Shown: positions 43,296 through 52,433 of the stretch, in pieces
Numbering within the stretch: the stretch's first letter is position 1
Layout of the letters: each line of letters starts with the position of its first letter
Source of the DNA: Glutamicibacter arilaitensis Re117
Lineage (GTDB): Bacteria; Actinomycetota; Actinomycetes; Actinomycetales; Micrococcaceae
Reading direction: 5' to 3'
Assembly (NCBI RefSeq): GCF_000197735.1
Contig: NC_014550.1
Location: 1,054,001 to 1,118,000 of the forward strand
Length of the DNA stretch: 64,000 bases
Program-made: the position numbers and the translations under genes
Notes under the pieces: model-generated
Told to the model about the DNA's origin: nothing
The model's input: the letters and a program-made list of their open reading frames with translations, nothing else
Database searches by the model: none

Positions 43296-44411
43296 ATGCC
43301 GATCGTGTCCACACAACACATTGACGTAGCCGCCGGATGCCTACCCACGCATCAGCTGCTGAACGTCGACGGGAAACGAATCCCGGACGAAGAACTTGAC
43401 CACTATCTCAAGGACCTCAAAGAGGCGGACCTTGCAGATTTCCTGCGCGACATGGTTGTCCTGCGTCGCATGGATAATGAAGCCACCGCCCTGCAGCGAC
43501 AGGGCCAGCTGGGCCTATGGGCTCCGCTATTGGGACAGGAAGCCGCGCAAATCGGCTCGGTCCGCGCCACCGAGGATGATGACTTCATCTTCCCTTCCTA
43601 TCGTGAGCACGGCGTTGCCTGGGCCAGGGGAGTGAAGGCCGAGGACCTGCTCAGCGTCTGGCGCGGAGCCCAGGCCAGTGGTTGGGATCCCAACGAAGTC
43701 AACATCGCCTGCCAGCAAATTGTGATTGGTTCCCAAGCGCTGCACGCAGCCGGCTACGGCATGGGCATCAAATTCGACGGCGGCAAGCAGGTCTCCGTGG
43801 CCTACTTCGGCGACGGTGCCACCAGCCAGGGTGATGTGAATGAGGCGATGGTCTTCGCCGCCAGCTACCAGGCGCCGGTGCTGTTCTTCTGCCAGAACAA
43901 CCAGTGGGCTATTTCCGAGCCTGTGCACCTGCAAAGCCGCACTCAGATTGCTGACCGCGCCCACGGTTTCGGGCTGAAGACCTGGCGAGTGGATGGCAAT
44001 GACATCCTCGCCGTCTACGCGGCAACCAAGGCGGCGCTGAATCACGCCCGCAATGGCTTGGGTCCGACCTTCATCGAGGCGGTCACCTACCGCATGGGTT
44101 CGCACACTACCGCCGATGATCCGACCCGCTACCGGAAGAACGAACAGCTCGAAGAGTGGAAGGCCAAGGACCCCATTGACCGTCTGGTGAAATACCTGCA
44201 CGAGATGGGTGCCGATGTGCAGTCCTACGAGCAGCGGGCACAGAATGCAGCCGATGAACTGGCCGCGAAGCTCCGGGCTGCAATCACCACCATGGAAGAC
44301 CCCAAGGTGGAAGAGCTGTTTACCAACGTCTATTCCGAGAAGCATGAACCAACCGAACGCGCAGCCCGGGATTACCTTGGCTACTTGGCAGAATTTGAAG
44401 GTGGAGAATAA
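43296..44411 (+). CDS. 2-oxoacid dehydrogenase E1 component, alpha subunit
   Basis: About 371 residues with the thiamine-diphosphate fold: LRRMDNEATALQRQGQLGLWAPLLGQEAAQIGS, FGDGATSQGDVNEAM (ThDP motif GDG-x-N) and YRMGSHTTADDPTRYR. It is part of a branched-chain 2-oxoacid or pyruvate dehydrogenase complex; such actinobacterial clusters are usually BCKDH. The ATG at 43296 and GTG at 43305 are both possible; the GTG has AAGGA at 8 bases. Confidence 0.9.
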   Translation: MPIVSTQHIDVAAGCLPTHQLLNVDGKRIPDEELDHYLKDLKEADLADFLRDMVVLRRMDNEATALQRQGQLGLWAPLLGQEAAQIGSVRATEDDDFIFPSYREHGVAWARGVKAEDLLSVWRGAQASGWDPNEVNIACQQIVIGSQALHAAGYGMGIKFDGGKQVSVAYFGDGATSQGDVNEAMVFAASYQAPVLFFCQNNQWAISEPVHLQSRTQIADRAHGFGLKTWRVDGNDILAVYAATKAALNHARNGLGPTFIEAVTYRMGSHTTADDPTRYRKNEQLEEWKAKDPIDRLVKYLHEMGADVQSYEQRAQNAADELAAKLRAAITTMEDPKVEELFTNVYSEKHEPTERAARDYLGYLAEFEGGE

Positions 44412-44413
44412 CC

Positions 44414-45415
44414 GTGGCAACCACCATGCTCAAAGCGCTGAACAAGTCGCTGCATGACGCACTGGCCGAGGATGAAAAGGTCATCCTGCTCGGCGAGGAT
44501 ATCGGCACGCTTGGCGGAGTCTTCCGCGTGACCGACGGGCTGAAGAACAAGTTCGGCGAGCACCGGGTCGTGGATACCCCGCTGGCCGAATCCGGCATTG
44601 TCGGCAGCGCCATTGGCCTGGCCTACCGTGGCTACCGCCCGGTGGTGGAGATCCAGTTCGACGGGTTCACCTACCCTGCCTTCGATCAGCTGGTATCCCA
44701 GCTGGCCAAGATGCACTACCGGTCCAAGGGCCGGGTAAAGATGCCGGTGACCGTACGTATTCCTTATGGCGGTGGCATCGGTTCGCCTGAACACCACTCC
44801 GAATCCCCGGAAGCCTACTTCGCGCACACCGCCGGACTGCGTGTTTTCGCGCCCTCCAGCGTTGAAGACGCCTACACCATGCTACGCCAGGCCATCGACT
44901 GCGATGACCCGGTCATCTTCTTCGAGCCCAAGCGCCGCTATCACGAGAAGACCGACGCGGAACTTGCAGCCCCGGCCCCCGATGGGTCGCCCAAGGCCAA
45001 GGTCATCCGTTCAGGTGAAGATGTCACCGTGGTTGGCTACGGTCCGACCACCTACACCCTGATCGACGCCGCTATGGCGGCTGAAGATGAGGGGATCAGC
45101 ATGGAAGTCATCGACCTGCGGACCCTGGACCCGCTGGATATTGATACCGTCGCCGCTTCGGTGCAGCGCACCGGCAAGCTGGTAGTGGTCCATGAAGCCA
45201 GCCGCACCAGTGGCATTGGCGCCGAAATCTGTGCCGAGATCACCGAACGCTGCTTCGACTATCTGGAGCATGCACCGCTGCGCGTGACCGGATTCGACAT
45301 CCCGTATCCGCCATCGCGGCTCGAAAGCCATCATCTGCCCGATCTTGATCGAGTGATGCACGCGGTGGACACCGTGATGCGCCACCACGAGGCAACCGAA
45401 GGAGCTGCCAAGTGA
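44414..45415 (+). CDS. 2-oxoacid dehydrogenase E1 component, beta subunit
   Basis: A 333-residue transketolase-like protein with LLGEDIGTLGGVFRVTDGLKNKFG, VEIQFDGFTYPAFDQLVSQ and a C-terminal domain containing VVHEASRTSGIGAEICAEI. It begins 2 bases after E1-alpha and ends in TGA overlapping the E2 ATG. Confidence 0.92.
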   Translation: MATTMLKALNKSLHDALAEDEKVILLGEDIGTLGGVFRVTDGLKNKFGEHRVVDTPLAESGIVGSAIGLAYRGYRPVVEIQFDGFTYPAFDQLVSQLAKMHYRSKGRVKMPVTVRIPYGGGIGSPEHHSESPEAYFAHTAGLRVFAPSSVEDAYTMLRQAIDCDDPVIFFEPKRRYHEKTDAELAAPAPDGSPKAKVIRSGEDVTVVGYGPTTYTLIDAAMAAEDEGISMEVIDLRTLDPLDIDTVAASVQRTGKLVVVHEASRTSGIGAEICAEITERCFDYLEHAPLRVTGFDIPYPPSRLESHHLPDLDRVMHAVDTVMRHHEATEGAAK

Positions 45416-46764
45416 TGACCGCCCAAACGTTCAAACTCCCAGACCTCGGCGAAGGGTTGACCGAGTCCGAGGTGCTGAATTGGAAAATCAAGGTTGGCGA
45501 GCATGTGGCGCTGAACCAGATCATCGCCGAGGTGGAAACCGCCAAGGCAGTGGTGGAGCTGCCCTCGCCTTTCGCTGGATTCGTCCAGGTGCTGCACGCC
45601 ACCGAAGGTGAAACCGTGCAAGTTGGCGGTGCACTGGTGACCTTTGACGATGCACCTGGGGGAGCCGAGAGCCAAAGCCCAGGCGAAGGCCAGAAAATCG
45701 CTGAACGCACCCCGACCCTCGTGGGCTACGGTGCACCTGCGGCCACCGGGAGTCGCCCAACGCGCAAATCCCGTACCGCTCCAGCCGCCCGCCCGGCCCC
45801 GGCTTCGACACCAGTTCCGGCAGCAAGCCCGGCACCAGCAACGAAGATGCCAGCGGCTCATAAGGCCGCAGGAAGTGCTGTCGCGCGCTGCACGCCACCG
45901 GTTCGCAAGCTGGCTCGTGATCACGGCATTGATATTTCGTCGTTGTCCGGTAGCGGTGAGGATGGATTGGTTCTGCGGCGCGACGTGGAACAGGCTATTG
46001 AATCAGGCGGTGCTGCTGCGCCGGCCTCGTCGGCTTCAACCGCCTCAGCGCTGGCTGCACAAGAAGGCGATCGCCATGTGAAGATCACCGCAGTTCGACG
46101 AGCCACCGCCAAAGCCATGGTGCAGTCGGCCTTCACTGCGCCGCACGCCACAGAATTCTTGACCGTGGATGTTACCGACTCCATGGATTTGGTTGAGCGG
46201 ATGCGCGCGCACCGCTTGCTCAAGGACGTGAAGCTGAATATCACTACGCTTGCCGCCTTGGTGGTGACGCGGTTGTTGAAGACCTATCCGGCGTTGAACT
46301 CGACGTGGGATGAAAAAGCTGACGAAATCATTGAGTTCGGGTCAGTTAATTTGGGCATGGCTGTGGCAAGTGACCGCGGCCTGCTGGTTCCGGTGCTGAA
46401 AAATGCTCAGGCCAAGACGTTGCCGGTGCTGGCAGCGGAACTGAGCGAGATTATCCTGCAGGGCCGTGAAGGGACTCTGTCTCCAGCGCAGCTGACAGGC
46501 GGCACCTTCTCTATTACCAACGTGGGAGTCTTCGGCGTTGATGCCGGAACTCCAATTCTTCCTCCTGGGCAATCCGGCATCTTGGCTCTAGGCCAAGTCA
46601 AACGCAGGCCTTGGGAATACCAAGACCAAGTGGCTCTTCGCCATACCATGACACTGGCTCTATCTTTCGATCACAGAGTGGTCGACGGGAAGGAAGCAAG
46701 TGAGTTCCTCGCAGGTGTCGGGAGCGTTCTGGAAGACCCCAGAATGACGAATATTTTTATTTGA
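45415..46764 (+). CDS. 2-oxoacid dehydrogenase E2 component (dihydrolipoamide acyltransferase)
   Basis: About 449 residues: lipoyl domain with the lipoylated lysine in VETAKAVVELPSP near residue 43, an Ala/Pro linker, a peripheral subunit-binding domain (CTPPVRKLARDHGIDISSLSGSG near 165), and the catalytic domain ending in SFDHRVVDG near 420. No E3 gene follows, so dihydrolipoamide dehydrogenase must come from elsewhere. Last gene of the operon. Confidence 0.93.
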   Translation: MTAQTFKLPDLGEGLTESEVLNWKIKVGEHVALNQIIAEVETAKAVVELPSPFAGFVQVLHATEGETVQVGGALVTFDDAPGGAESQSPGEGQKIAERTPTLVGYGAPAATGSRPTRKSRTAPAARPAPASTPVPAASPAPATKMPAAHKAAGSAVARCTPPVRKLARDHGIDISSLSGSGEDGLVLRRDVEQAIESGGAAAPASSASTASALAAQEGDRHVKITAVRRATAKAMVQSAFTAPHATEFLTVDVTDSMDLVERMRAHRLLKDVKLNITTLAALVVTRLLKTYPALNSTWDEKADEIIEFGSVNLGMAVASDRGLLVPVLKNAQAKTLPVLAAELSEIILQGREGTLSPAQLTGGTFSITNVGVFGVDAGTPILPPGQSGILALGQVKRRPWEYQDQVALRHTMTLALSFDHRVVDGKEASEFLAGVGSVLEDPRMTNIFI

Positions 46765-46960
46765 CGATAACAACTAGCTGGCGAGGCTGGAATATATTCA
46801 GTCGGGTTAGAAAACCAATTTCAAGCATTGCTTTCATGACTATTCATTGGTTGTTTCGCATTATTTGATGTAATCTCATTCACTACGTGCCATGGCTCAC
46901 GCCTGAACGCACGGCTCTGCGAAATGCAGAAGCAGCAACGATCTGTTGAGGAGAAATAGG

Positions 46961-48592
46961 ATGCGATACTCGCACGCATCTAAGGCTGTCGTATTATCCG
47001 CAGCCTTGGCGTTGACCCTGTCGGCTTGCGGCGGCGGTTCCAATGAAACCGCTGGCGGCGAAGGTGACGGCTCGTACGTCGTTACCGCAAACACCACTGA
47101 GCCGCAGAATGGCCTTCTGCCGGCTAACACCAACGAAGTTGGTGGCGGACGTGTCATGGACCTGATCTTCACCGGCCTGGTTAGCTACGACGCAAACGGT
47201 GCACCAGTCAATGAACTCGCTGAGTCCATTGAGACTGAAGACTCCCAGAACTACACCATCAAGCTGAAGGCCGATCAGACCTTCTCCGATGGTTCTCCAG
47301 TAACCGCTGCTTCGTTCGTAGACGCCTGGAACTTCGGTGCAGCCGCGAAGAACGCACAGCTGAACTCGTACTTCTTCGAGTCCATCAAGGGCTTCGACGA
47401 GGTCAATAAGGAAGGCTCCAAGAAGGAAGAGATGGAAGGCCTGAAGGTCGTGGATGACACCACCTTCACCGTCGAGCTGTCCCAGCCGGAATCGGACTTC
47501 CCGCTGCATCTGGGCTACACCGCCTTCATGCCGCTGCCTGAAGCTGCATTCGAGGATCCAAAGGCCTTCGGCGAAAAGCCAGTGGGTAACGGACCATACA
47601 AGCTGACCGAGTGGAACCACGACGTCAACCTGAAGCTGGATGTCAACGAGAGCTATGACGGTCCTCGAAAGGCAGCCAACGGCGGCATCGACTTCAAGGT
47701 CTACCAGTCCACCGATTCGGCATACAACGATCTGCTCTCGAATAACCTCGACGTGCTGGATCAGATCCCGCCTAGCTCGCTGGCTTCCTATGCCACGGAT
47801 CTGGGCGATCGCTCCGTCAACTCGCCTTACGCCGGTAACGCGACCATCACCATCCCGGGTTACCTTGATCATTTCAAGCAAGGCGAAGAGGGCAACCTCC
47901 GCCGTGCAGCGATCTCCCGTGCCATCGACCGCCAGCTGATCATCGATAAGGTGTACAGCGGTGGCAAGGTCAAGGCTGATGACTTCACCGCGCCGGTGCT
48001 TGAAGGCTACAAAGCCGACATCCCAGGCAAGGAAGTCACGGACTTCGACGCGGATGCAGCGAAGAAGCTGTGGGACGAAGCAGACGCAATCAGCGAGTGG
48101 AAGTCCGGCGATGAATTCTCTATCGGCTACAACGTTGATGGCGCCGGCAACAAGGAATACGTCGAAGCCGTCGTGAACCAGCTGAAGAGCAACCTCGGCA
48201 TCAACGCCGTGGCAAAGCCATTCTCTTCCTTCAAGGAACTGCGCGAGAAGGTCACCAGCCACAAGATGACCGGTGCGTTCCGTACCGGTTGGCAGGCTGA
48301 CTACCCATCGCTGTACAACTTCCTGGGCCCGCTGTTCGGCACCGGTGCAGGTTCCAACGACGGCCAGTACTCCAGCGAAGAATTCGACAACAAGCTGAGC
48401 GAGGGCCTTGCGGCTACCGATCCAGCTGAAGGCGCGAAGATCTTCAACGAAGCCCAGGAGATCCTGTTCAAGGATCTGCCAGCTATTCCACTGTGGTACC
48501 TGGCGGTCCAGGGTGGTTGGAGCGAAAACGTGGATAACGTCGAGTTCGGCTGGAACGGCGTTCCGTTGTACAACGAGATCACTGGCAAGTAA
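46961..48592 (+). CDS. oligo/dipeptide ABC transporter binding lipoprotein (SBP_bac_5)
   Basis: About 543 residues with a lipoprotein signal (LTLSACGGGS, lipobox Cys near residue 22). The mature part has the family-5 pattern: DLIFTGLVSYDANGAPVNELAES, FSDGSPVTAASFVDAWNF, PVGNGPYKL, and FRTGWQADYPSLYNFLGPLF. GAGGAG precedes the ATG. First gene of peptide-transport operon 1; a hairpin separates it from the permease genes. Confidence 0.92.
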   Translation: MRYSHASKAVVLSAALALTLSACGGGSNETAGGEGDGSYVVTANTTEPQNGLLPANTNEVGGGRVMDLIFTGLVSYDANGAPVNELAESIETEDSQNYTIKLKADQTFSDGSPVTAASFVDAWNFGAAAKNAQLNSYFFESIKGFDEVNKEGSKKEEMEGLKVVDDTTFTVELSQPESDFPLHLGYTAFMPLPEAAFEDPKAFGEKPVGNGPYKLTEWNHDVNLKLDVNESYDGPRKAANGGIDFKVYQSTDSAYNDLLSNNLDVLDQIPPSSLASYATDLGDRSVNSPYAGNATITIPGYLDHFKQGEEGNLRRAAISRAIDRQLIIDKVYSGGKVKADDFTAPVLEGYKADIPGKEVTDFDADAAKKLWDEADAISEWKSGDEFSIGYNVDGAGNKEYVEAVVNQLKSNLGINAVAKPFSSFKELREKVTSHKMTGAFRTGWQADYPSLYNFLGPLFGTGAGSNDGQYSSEEFDNKLSEGLAATDPAEGAKIFNEAQEILFKDLPAIPLWYLAVQGGWSENVDNVEFGWNGVPLYNEITGK

Positions 48593-48646
48593 GTTTCTTT
48601 CGGTTCTCCCCTGCTCACTGGGTGGGGAATGGGCTGAAAACATGTC

Positions 48647-48679
48647 AAGGGAGACCCGAGCACCTCAGGGTCTCCCTTT
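48647..48679 (+). terminator. hairpin between binding-protein and permease genes, operon 1
   Basis: A perfect 11-bp stem, AAGGGAGACCC and its complement, with a 10-base loop. Only three T follow. It probably causes partial termination or protects the 3' end of the binding-protein message, giving more binding protein than permease. Confidence 0.65.
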
Positions 48680-48784
48680 GGCGTGTTTGTCCTGCCTCGC
48701 AATAATAAACGTCGATTAATTATTCGACGGAAAGAGGATAATTATGGCCCTGTGCCCTCACGTATCTCGAGGTGAGATGCAAGC

Positions 48785-49711
48785 ATGTTAAGTTTTACCC
48801 TGAAGCGAATCGTGCAGTTGTTCCCGGTATTCCTCGGCGCAACACTGCTGGTGTACTTCCTGGTTTTCGCAACCCCTGGCAATCCGATTGCCGCCTTGTC
48901 AGGCGGCAAGCCGATGAGTCCGGCAACCGAGGCCGCACTGACCGCGCAATATAACTTGGATAAGCCATTCTGGGTTCAGTATGGCCTCTACCTGAAGAAC
49001 CTGGTGACGTTGGACCTGGGAACCTCGTTCTCCGGCCAAGAAGTCCGCGACCTGCTGGCTCGCGCCTTCCCCGTAACCGCTCGTCTGGCAATTCTTGCCC
49101 TGCTGATCGAATCGGTTTTCGGTATCCTTTTCGGTGTTATTGCCGGTATGCGCAAGGGCAAGCTGTTTGATTCCACTGTGTTGGTTGCATCGCTGCTGGT
49201 AATCGCAGTTCCAACCTTCGTACTTGGCTTCTTGCTGCAGTTCGTTGTCGGCGTCAAGCTCGAATGGGCCAAGCCCACCGTTTCCGGCGCTGCGACCTGG
49301 GGCGAGCTCTTCTTGCCTGCGTTGGTACTGGGACTCGTATCGCTGGCCTACGTTTTGCGCCTGACGCGCACTTCGGTCATCGAGAATAAGACAGCTGACT
49401 ACGTGCGCACCGCCACTGCCAAGGGCCTTAGCCGCAACCGCGTCGTTACCGTGCACATCCTGCGCAACTCATTGATCCCAGTCGTAACCTATCTAGGTGC
49501 AGACTTGGGCGCGTTGATGGGCGGCGCCATCGTCACCGAAGGCATTTTCAACGTCCCTGGCGTCGGACATCTTCTCTACCAGGCAATCCAAAAGGGCGAA
49601 ACCCCTACGGTGGTCGCGGTCGTAGGCGTTCTGGTGATCGTCTTCGTGCTCGCCAACCTCATCGTGGATATGCTGTACGCACTGCTTGACCCAAGGATCC
49701 GTTATGCCTGA
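48785..49711 (+). CDS. peptide ABC transporter permease (DppB/OppB type)
   Basis: A 308-residue membrane protein with six segments. The EAA loop (TADYVRTATAKGLSRNRVVTVHILRNSL) contacts the ATPase, and VTEGIFNVPGVGHLLYQAI follows. Its stop lies inside the next gene's start by 8 bases. Confidence 0.92.
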   Translation: MLSFTLKRIVQLFPVFLGATLLVYFLVFATPGNPIAALSGGKPMSPATEAALTAQYNLDKPFWVQYGLYLKNLVTLDLGTSFSGQEVRDLLARAFPVTARLAILALLIESVFGILFGVIAGMRKGKLFDSTVLVASLLVIAVPTFVLGFLLQFVVGVKLEWAKPTVSGAATWGELFLPALVLGLVSLAYVLRLTRTSVIENKTADYVRTATAKGLSRNRVVTVHILRNSLIPVVTYLGADLGALMGGAIVTEGIFNVPGVGHLLYQAIQKGETPTVVAVVGVLVIVFVLANLIVDMLYALLDPRIRYA

Positions 49712-50726
49712 GAACCAGAATTTTAACCCAGAAGACGGTCTGCCCATCCGCAGCAACCGCGCCGGCAAGGTTTCCAAGTACAAGATCGAGCACTATGTTG
49801 CTCCGCTGGATGAGGCTCCGCTGCAGGCAGTGGACTCGGTGAAGGAAACCGGCAAGCCGCTGTCCATGTGGGCCGAAGCATGGCGCTCCCTGCGCAAGCA
49901 GCCGTTGTTCATCATTTCCACGGTCATGATCCTTGCGGTCGTCATCGTTGCCGCTTTCCCGCAGCTGTTCACCTCCATCGACCCGAATGGCAATCAGGCC
50001 TGCCTGCTGGAAAACTCCAATGAGCCCGGCCGTGCCGGGCACTTCATGGGCTTCAACCTGCAAGGCTGCGACATTTACGCCCGTACGATCTACGGCACGC
50101 GTGCTTCGCTGCTCGTAGGCCTGTTCACCACCATCATTGTGGTGCTCCTCGGCGGTGCGATCGGCGCCTTGGCCGGCTACTACGGCGGCTGGATCGATAT
50201 CATCCTGGCTCGCCTGGGCGATATCTTCTTCGCTTTGCCTCTCATCCTTGGTGCCATCATCGTGATGCAGCTTCCTGCATTCCGCGAGAACCGCAGCGTA
50301 TGGACTGTGATCGTCACGCTGTCGATCTTCGGCTGGCCGCAGCTGGCTCGCATTACCCGTGGCGCTGTGATCGAGGCCCGCAATGCGGACTTCGTGAAGG
50401 CCTCGCGCGCGCTGGGGCTGTCCAAGTTCAGCGCACTGGTCAAGCACGTCATCCCGAATTCGCTGGCCCCGATCATCGTGGTTGCCACCGTGAACCTGGG
50501 CGTGTACATCGTGGCTGAGGCTACGCTGTCCTTCCTCGGTGTCGGACTTCCACCTGACGTCATGAGCTGGGGCAATGATATTTCCTCGGCGCAAACCCAG
50601 CTGCGTAACAACCCGACGATGCTGATGTGGCCAGCGCTGTTCCTTTCGATAACAGTCCTGAGCTTCATCATGCTTGGCGATGCAGTGCGTGATGCGCTGG
50701 ATCCCAAGGCCCGGAAGGGAGCCTAA
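49704..50726 (+). CDS. peptide ABC transporter permease (DppC/OppC type)
   Basis: About 340 residues. About 60 N-terminal polar residues precede the first membrane segment (FIISTVMILAVVIVAAF). The EAA loop is NADFVKASRALGLSKFSALVKHVIPNSL, then EATLSFLGVGLPPDVMSWG. The start at 49704 overlaps the DppB stop; a longer frame lies inside that gene. Confidence 0.92.
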   Translation: MPENQNFNPEDGLPIRSNRAGKVSKYKIEHYVAPLDEAPLQAVDSVKETGKPLSMWAEAWRSLRKQPLFIISTVMILAVVIVAAFPQLFTSIDPNGNQACLLENSNEPGRAGHFMGFNLQGCDIYARTIYGTRASLLVGLFTTIIVVLLGGAIGALAGYYGGWIDIILARLGDIFFALPLILGAIIVMQLPAFRENRSVWTVIVTLSIFGWPQLARITRGAVIEARNADFVKASRALGLSKFSALVKHVIPNSLAPIIVVATVNLGVYIVAEATLSFLGVGLPPDVMSWGNDISSAQTQLRNNPTMLMWPALFLSITVLSFIMLGDAVRDALDPKARKGA

Positions 50727-50729
50727 GCA

Positions 50730-52373
50730 ATGACTGAAACTGCAACTCCAAAACCGCTGCTGGAAGTCAAGGATCTGGCGATTACCTTCTCCACTCCTGA
50801 CGGCCCGGTCCATGCAGTGCGCGACGCCAACTTCACCGTGATGCCTGGCGAGACCGTGGCCATCGTGGGCGAATCCGGCTCGGGCAAGTCGACTTCGGCG
50901 TTGGCTGCTATCGGATTGCTGGCAGGCAACGGCAGGGTTTCCTCCGGACAGATCCTCTTTGACGGCGAAGACATTTCCAAGGCCAGCGAAAAGCGCTTCG
51001 TTGAGCTGCGCGGCAACCACATCGGCATGGTGCCGCAGGACCCGATGTCCAACCTGAACCCGGTTTGGAAGATCGGTTTCCAAGTCAAGGAAACTCTGAA
51101 GGCAAACGGCTTGGCGGGAGACAACCCGAACAAGCGCGTGGCGCAGGTCCTGGCAGACGCAGGTTTGCCTGATCCTGAGACGCGTGCACGCCAGTACCCG
51201 CACGAGTTCTCCGGCGGCATGCGCCAGCGTGCGCTGATCGCCATCGGTCTTGCTTGCCGTCCGCGCTTGCTGATTGCCGATGAGCCAACCAGCGCCCTGG
51301 ACGTCACCGTGCAGCAACAGATCCTGGATCACTTGGACACCATGACCAGTGAGCTGGGCACCGCGGTGCTGCTGATCACCCACGACCTGGGCTTGGCAGC
51401 AGAGCGCGCCGAGAAGGTTGTCGTAATGTACAAGGGACGCGTTGTCGAATACGGCCCGGCCTTGGAAATCCTGCGCAACCCGCAGCACCCTTACACCAAG
51501 CGCCTGATCAATTCCGCCCCTTCGCTCTCTGCACAGCGCGGGGACAAGCATGAGGCGATCGTTGACGAGGTAGTGCCTGGCAAGGCCGAGCCGCTGCTGA
51601 AGATCAGCAATCTGACCAAGGTCTTCGACATCCGCAAGGGCTTCGGGAAGAAGGAGAAGTTCACTGCGGTGGACAACGTTTCCTTCGAGATCCCCAAGGG
51701 CACCACTACCGCTGTGGTGGGAGAGTCCGGTTCGGGCAAGTCGACCATCGCCCAGATGGTGCTGAACCTGCTGGACAAGACCGCGGGCGAGATCATTTTC
51801 GATGGCGAACAAATCGGCAATCTGAACGAGAAGCACTTGTTCAAGTACCGCCGACGCGTGCAGCCGATCTTCCAGGATCCATATGGTTCCCTGGACCCGA
51901 TGTACTCGATCTTCCGAACCATTGAAGAACCGCTGCGCATCCACGGCATTGGCAACGCAGCCTCGCGCGAGAAGAAGGTCAAGGAGCTGCTGGAACAGGT
52001 CTCCATGCCGGCTTCAACCATGCACCGCTTCCCGAACGAGCTCTCCGGTGGCCAGCGCCAGCGCATCGCCATCGCGCGCGCTCTGGCTTTGCAGCCGGAA
52101 ATGATTGTTTGCGACGAGGCGGTTTCGGCGCTGGACGTGCTGGTGCAGGCCCAGGTGCTGGAGCTGCTCGACGAGCTGCAGCGCGAGATGGGCTTGACCT
52201 ACCTGTTCATTACCCACGACTTGGCTGTCGTACGCCAGATCGCAGACAACGTTTGCGTGATGGAACGAGGCAAGATCGTTGAGCAGGGAACGGCGGATGA
52301 GATTTTCGCTTCGCCGAAGAGCGCCTACACCCGCAATCTGCTGGCTGCGATTCCAGGTGCTTCGCTGATCTAG
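50730..52373 (+). CDS. peptide ABC transporter double ATPase (DppD-DppF fusion)
   Basis: A 547-residue protein with two complete ABC domains. Both have Walker [10 protein letters not shown] (near residues 47 and 331); signature motifs are FSGGMRQRALIAIG in the first and [15 protein letters not shown] in the second, each followed by a Walker B Asp-Glu. Both sites look competent. It ends operon 1 and is followed by a terminator into which a group II intron has inserted. Confidence 0.94.
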   Translation: MTETATPKPLLEVKDLAITFSTPDGPVHAVRDANFTVMPGETVAIVGESGSGKSTSALAAIGLLAGNGRVSSGQILFDGEDISKASEKRFVELRGNHIGMVPQDPMSNLNPVWKIGFQVKETLKANGLAGDNPNKRVAQVLADAGLPDPETRARQYPHEFSGGMRQRALIAIGLACRPRLLIADEPTSALDVTVQQQILDHLDTMTSELGTAVLLITHDLGLAAERAEKVVVMYKGRVVEYGPALEILRNPQHPYTKRLINSAPSLSAQRGDKHEAIVDEVVPGKAEPLLKISNLTKVFDIRKGFGKKEKFTAVDNVSFEIPKGTTTAVVGESGSGKSTIAQMVLNLLDKTAGEIIFDGEQIGNLNEKHLFKYRRRVQPIFQDPYGSLDPMYSIFRTIEEPLRIHGIGNAASREKKVKELLEQVSMPASTMHRFPNELSGGQRQRIAIARALALQPEMIVCDEAVSALDVLVQAQVLELLDELQREMGLTYLFITHDLAVVRQIADNVCVMERGKIVEQGTADEIFASPKSAYTRNLLAAIPGASLI

Positions 52374-52391
52374 CATCCGGCGATTACCTGC

Positions 52392-52431
52392 AATGGGCTG
52401 GTGGAACCGAAAGGTTCCACCAGCCCATTTT
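52392..52431 (+). terminator. operon 1 terminator, group II intron target
   Basis: A perfect 17-bp stem (52392-52408 with 52413-52429), loop GAAA, followed by TTTT. The intron begins two or three bases after the T-run, the typical position for class C introns. Confidence 0.9.
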
Positions 52432-52433
52432 GC

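Noticed and set aside
46994..48643. 549-residue open frame on the minus strand
   Set aside because: Antisense shadow of the binding lipoprotein gene; no motif, no ribosome site.
49659..51944. 761-residue open frame on the minus strand
   Set aside because: Lies antisense to the DppC permease and double-ATPase genes, which have clear motifs. Its composition (Gln/His/Arg-rich) is that of a reverse-strand shadow in high-GC DNA.
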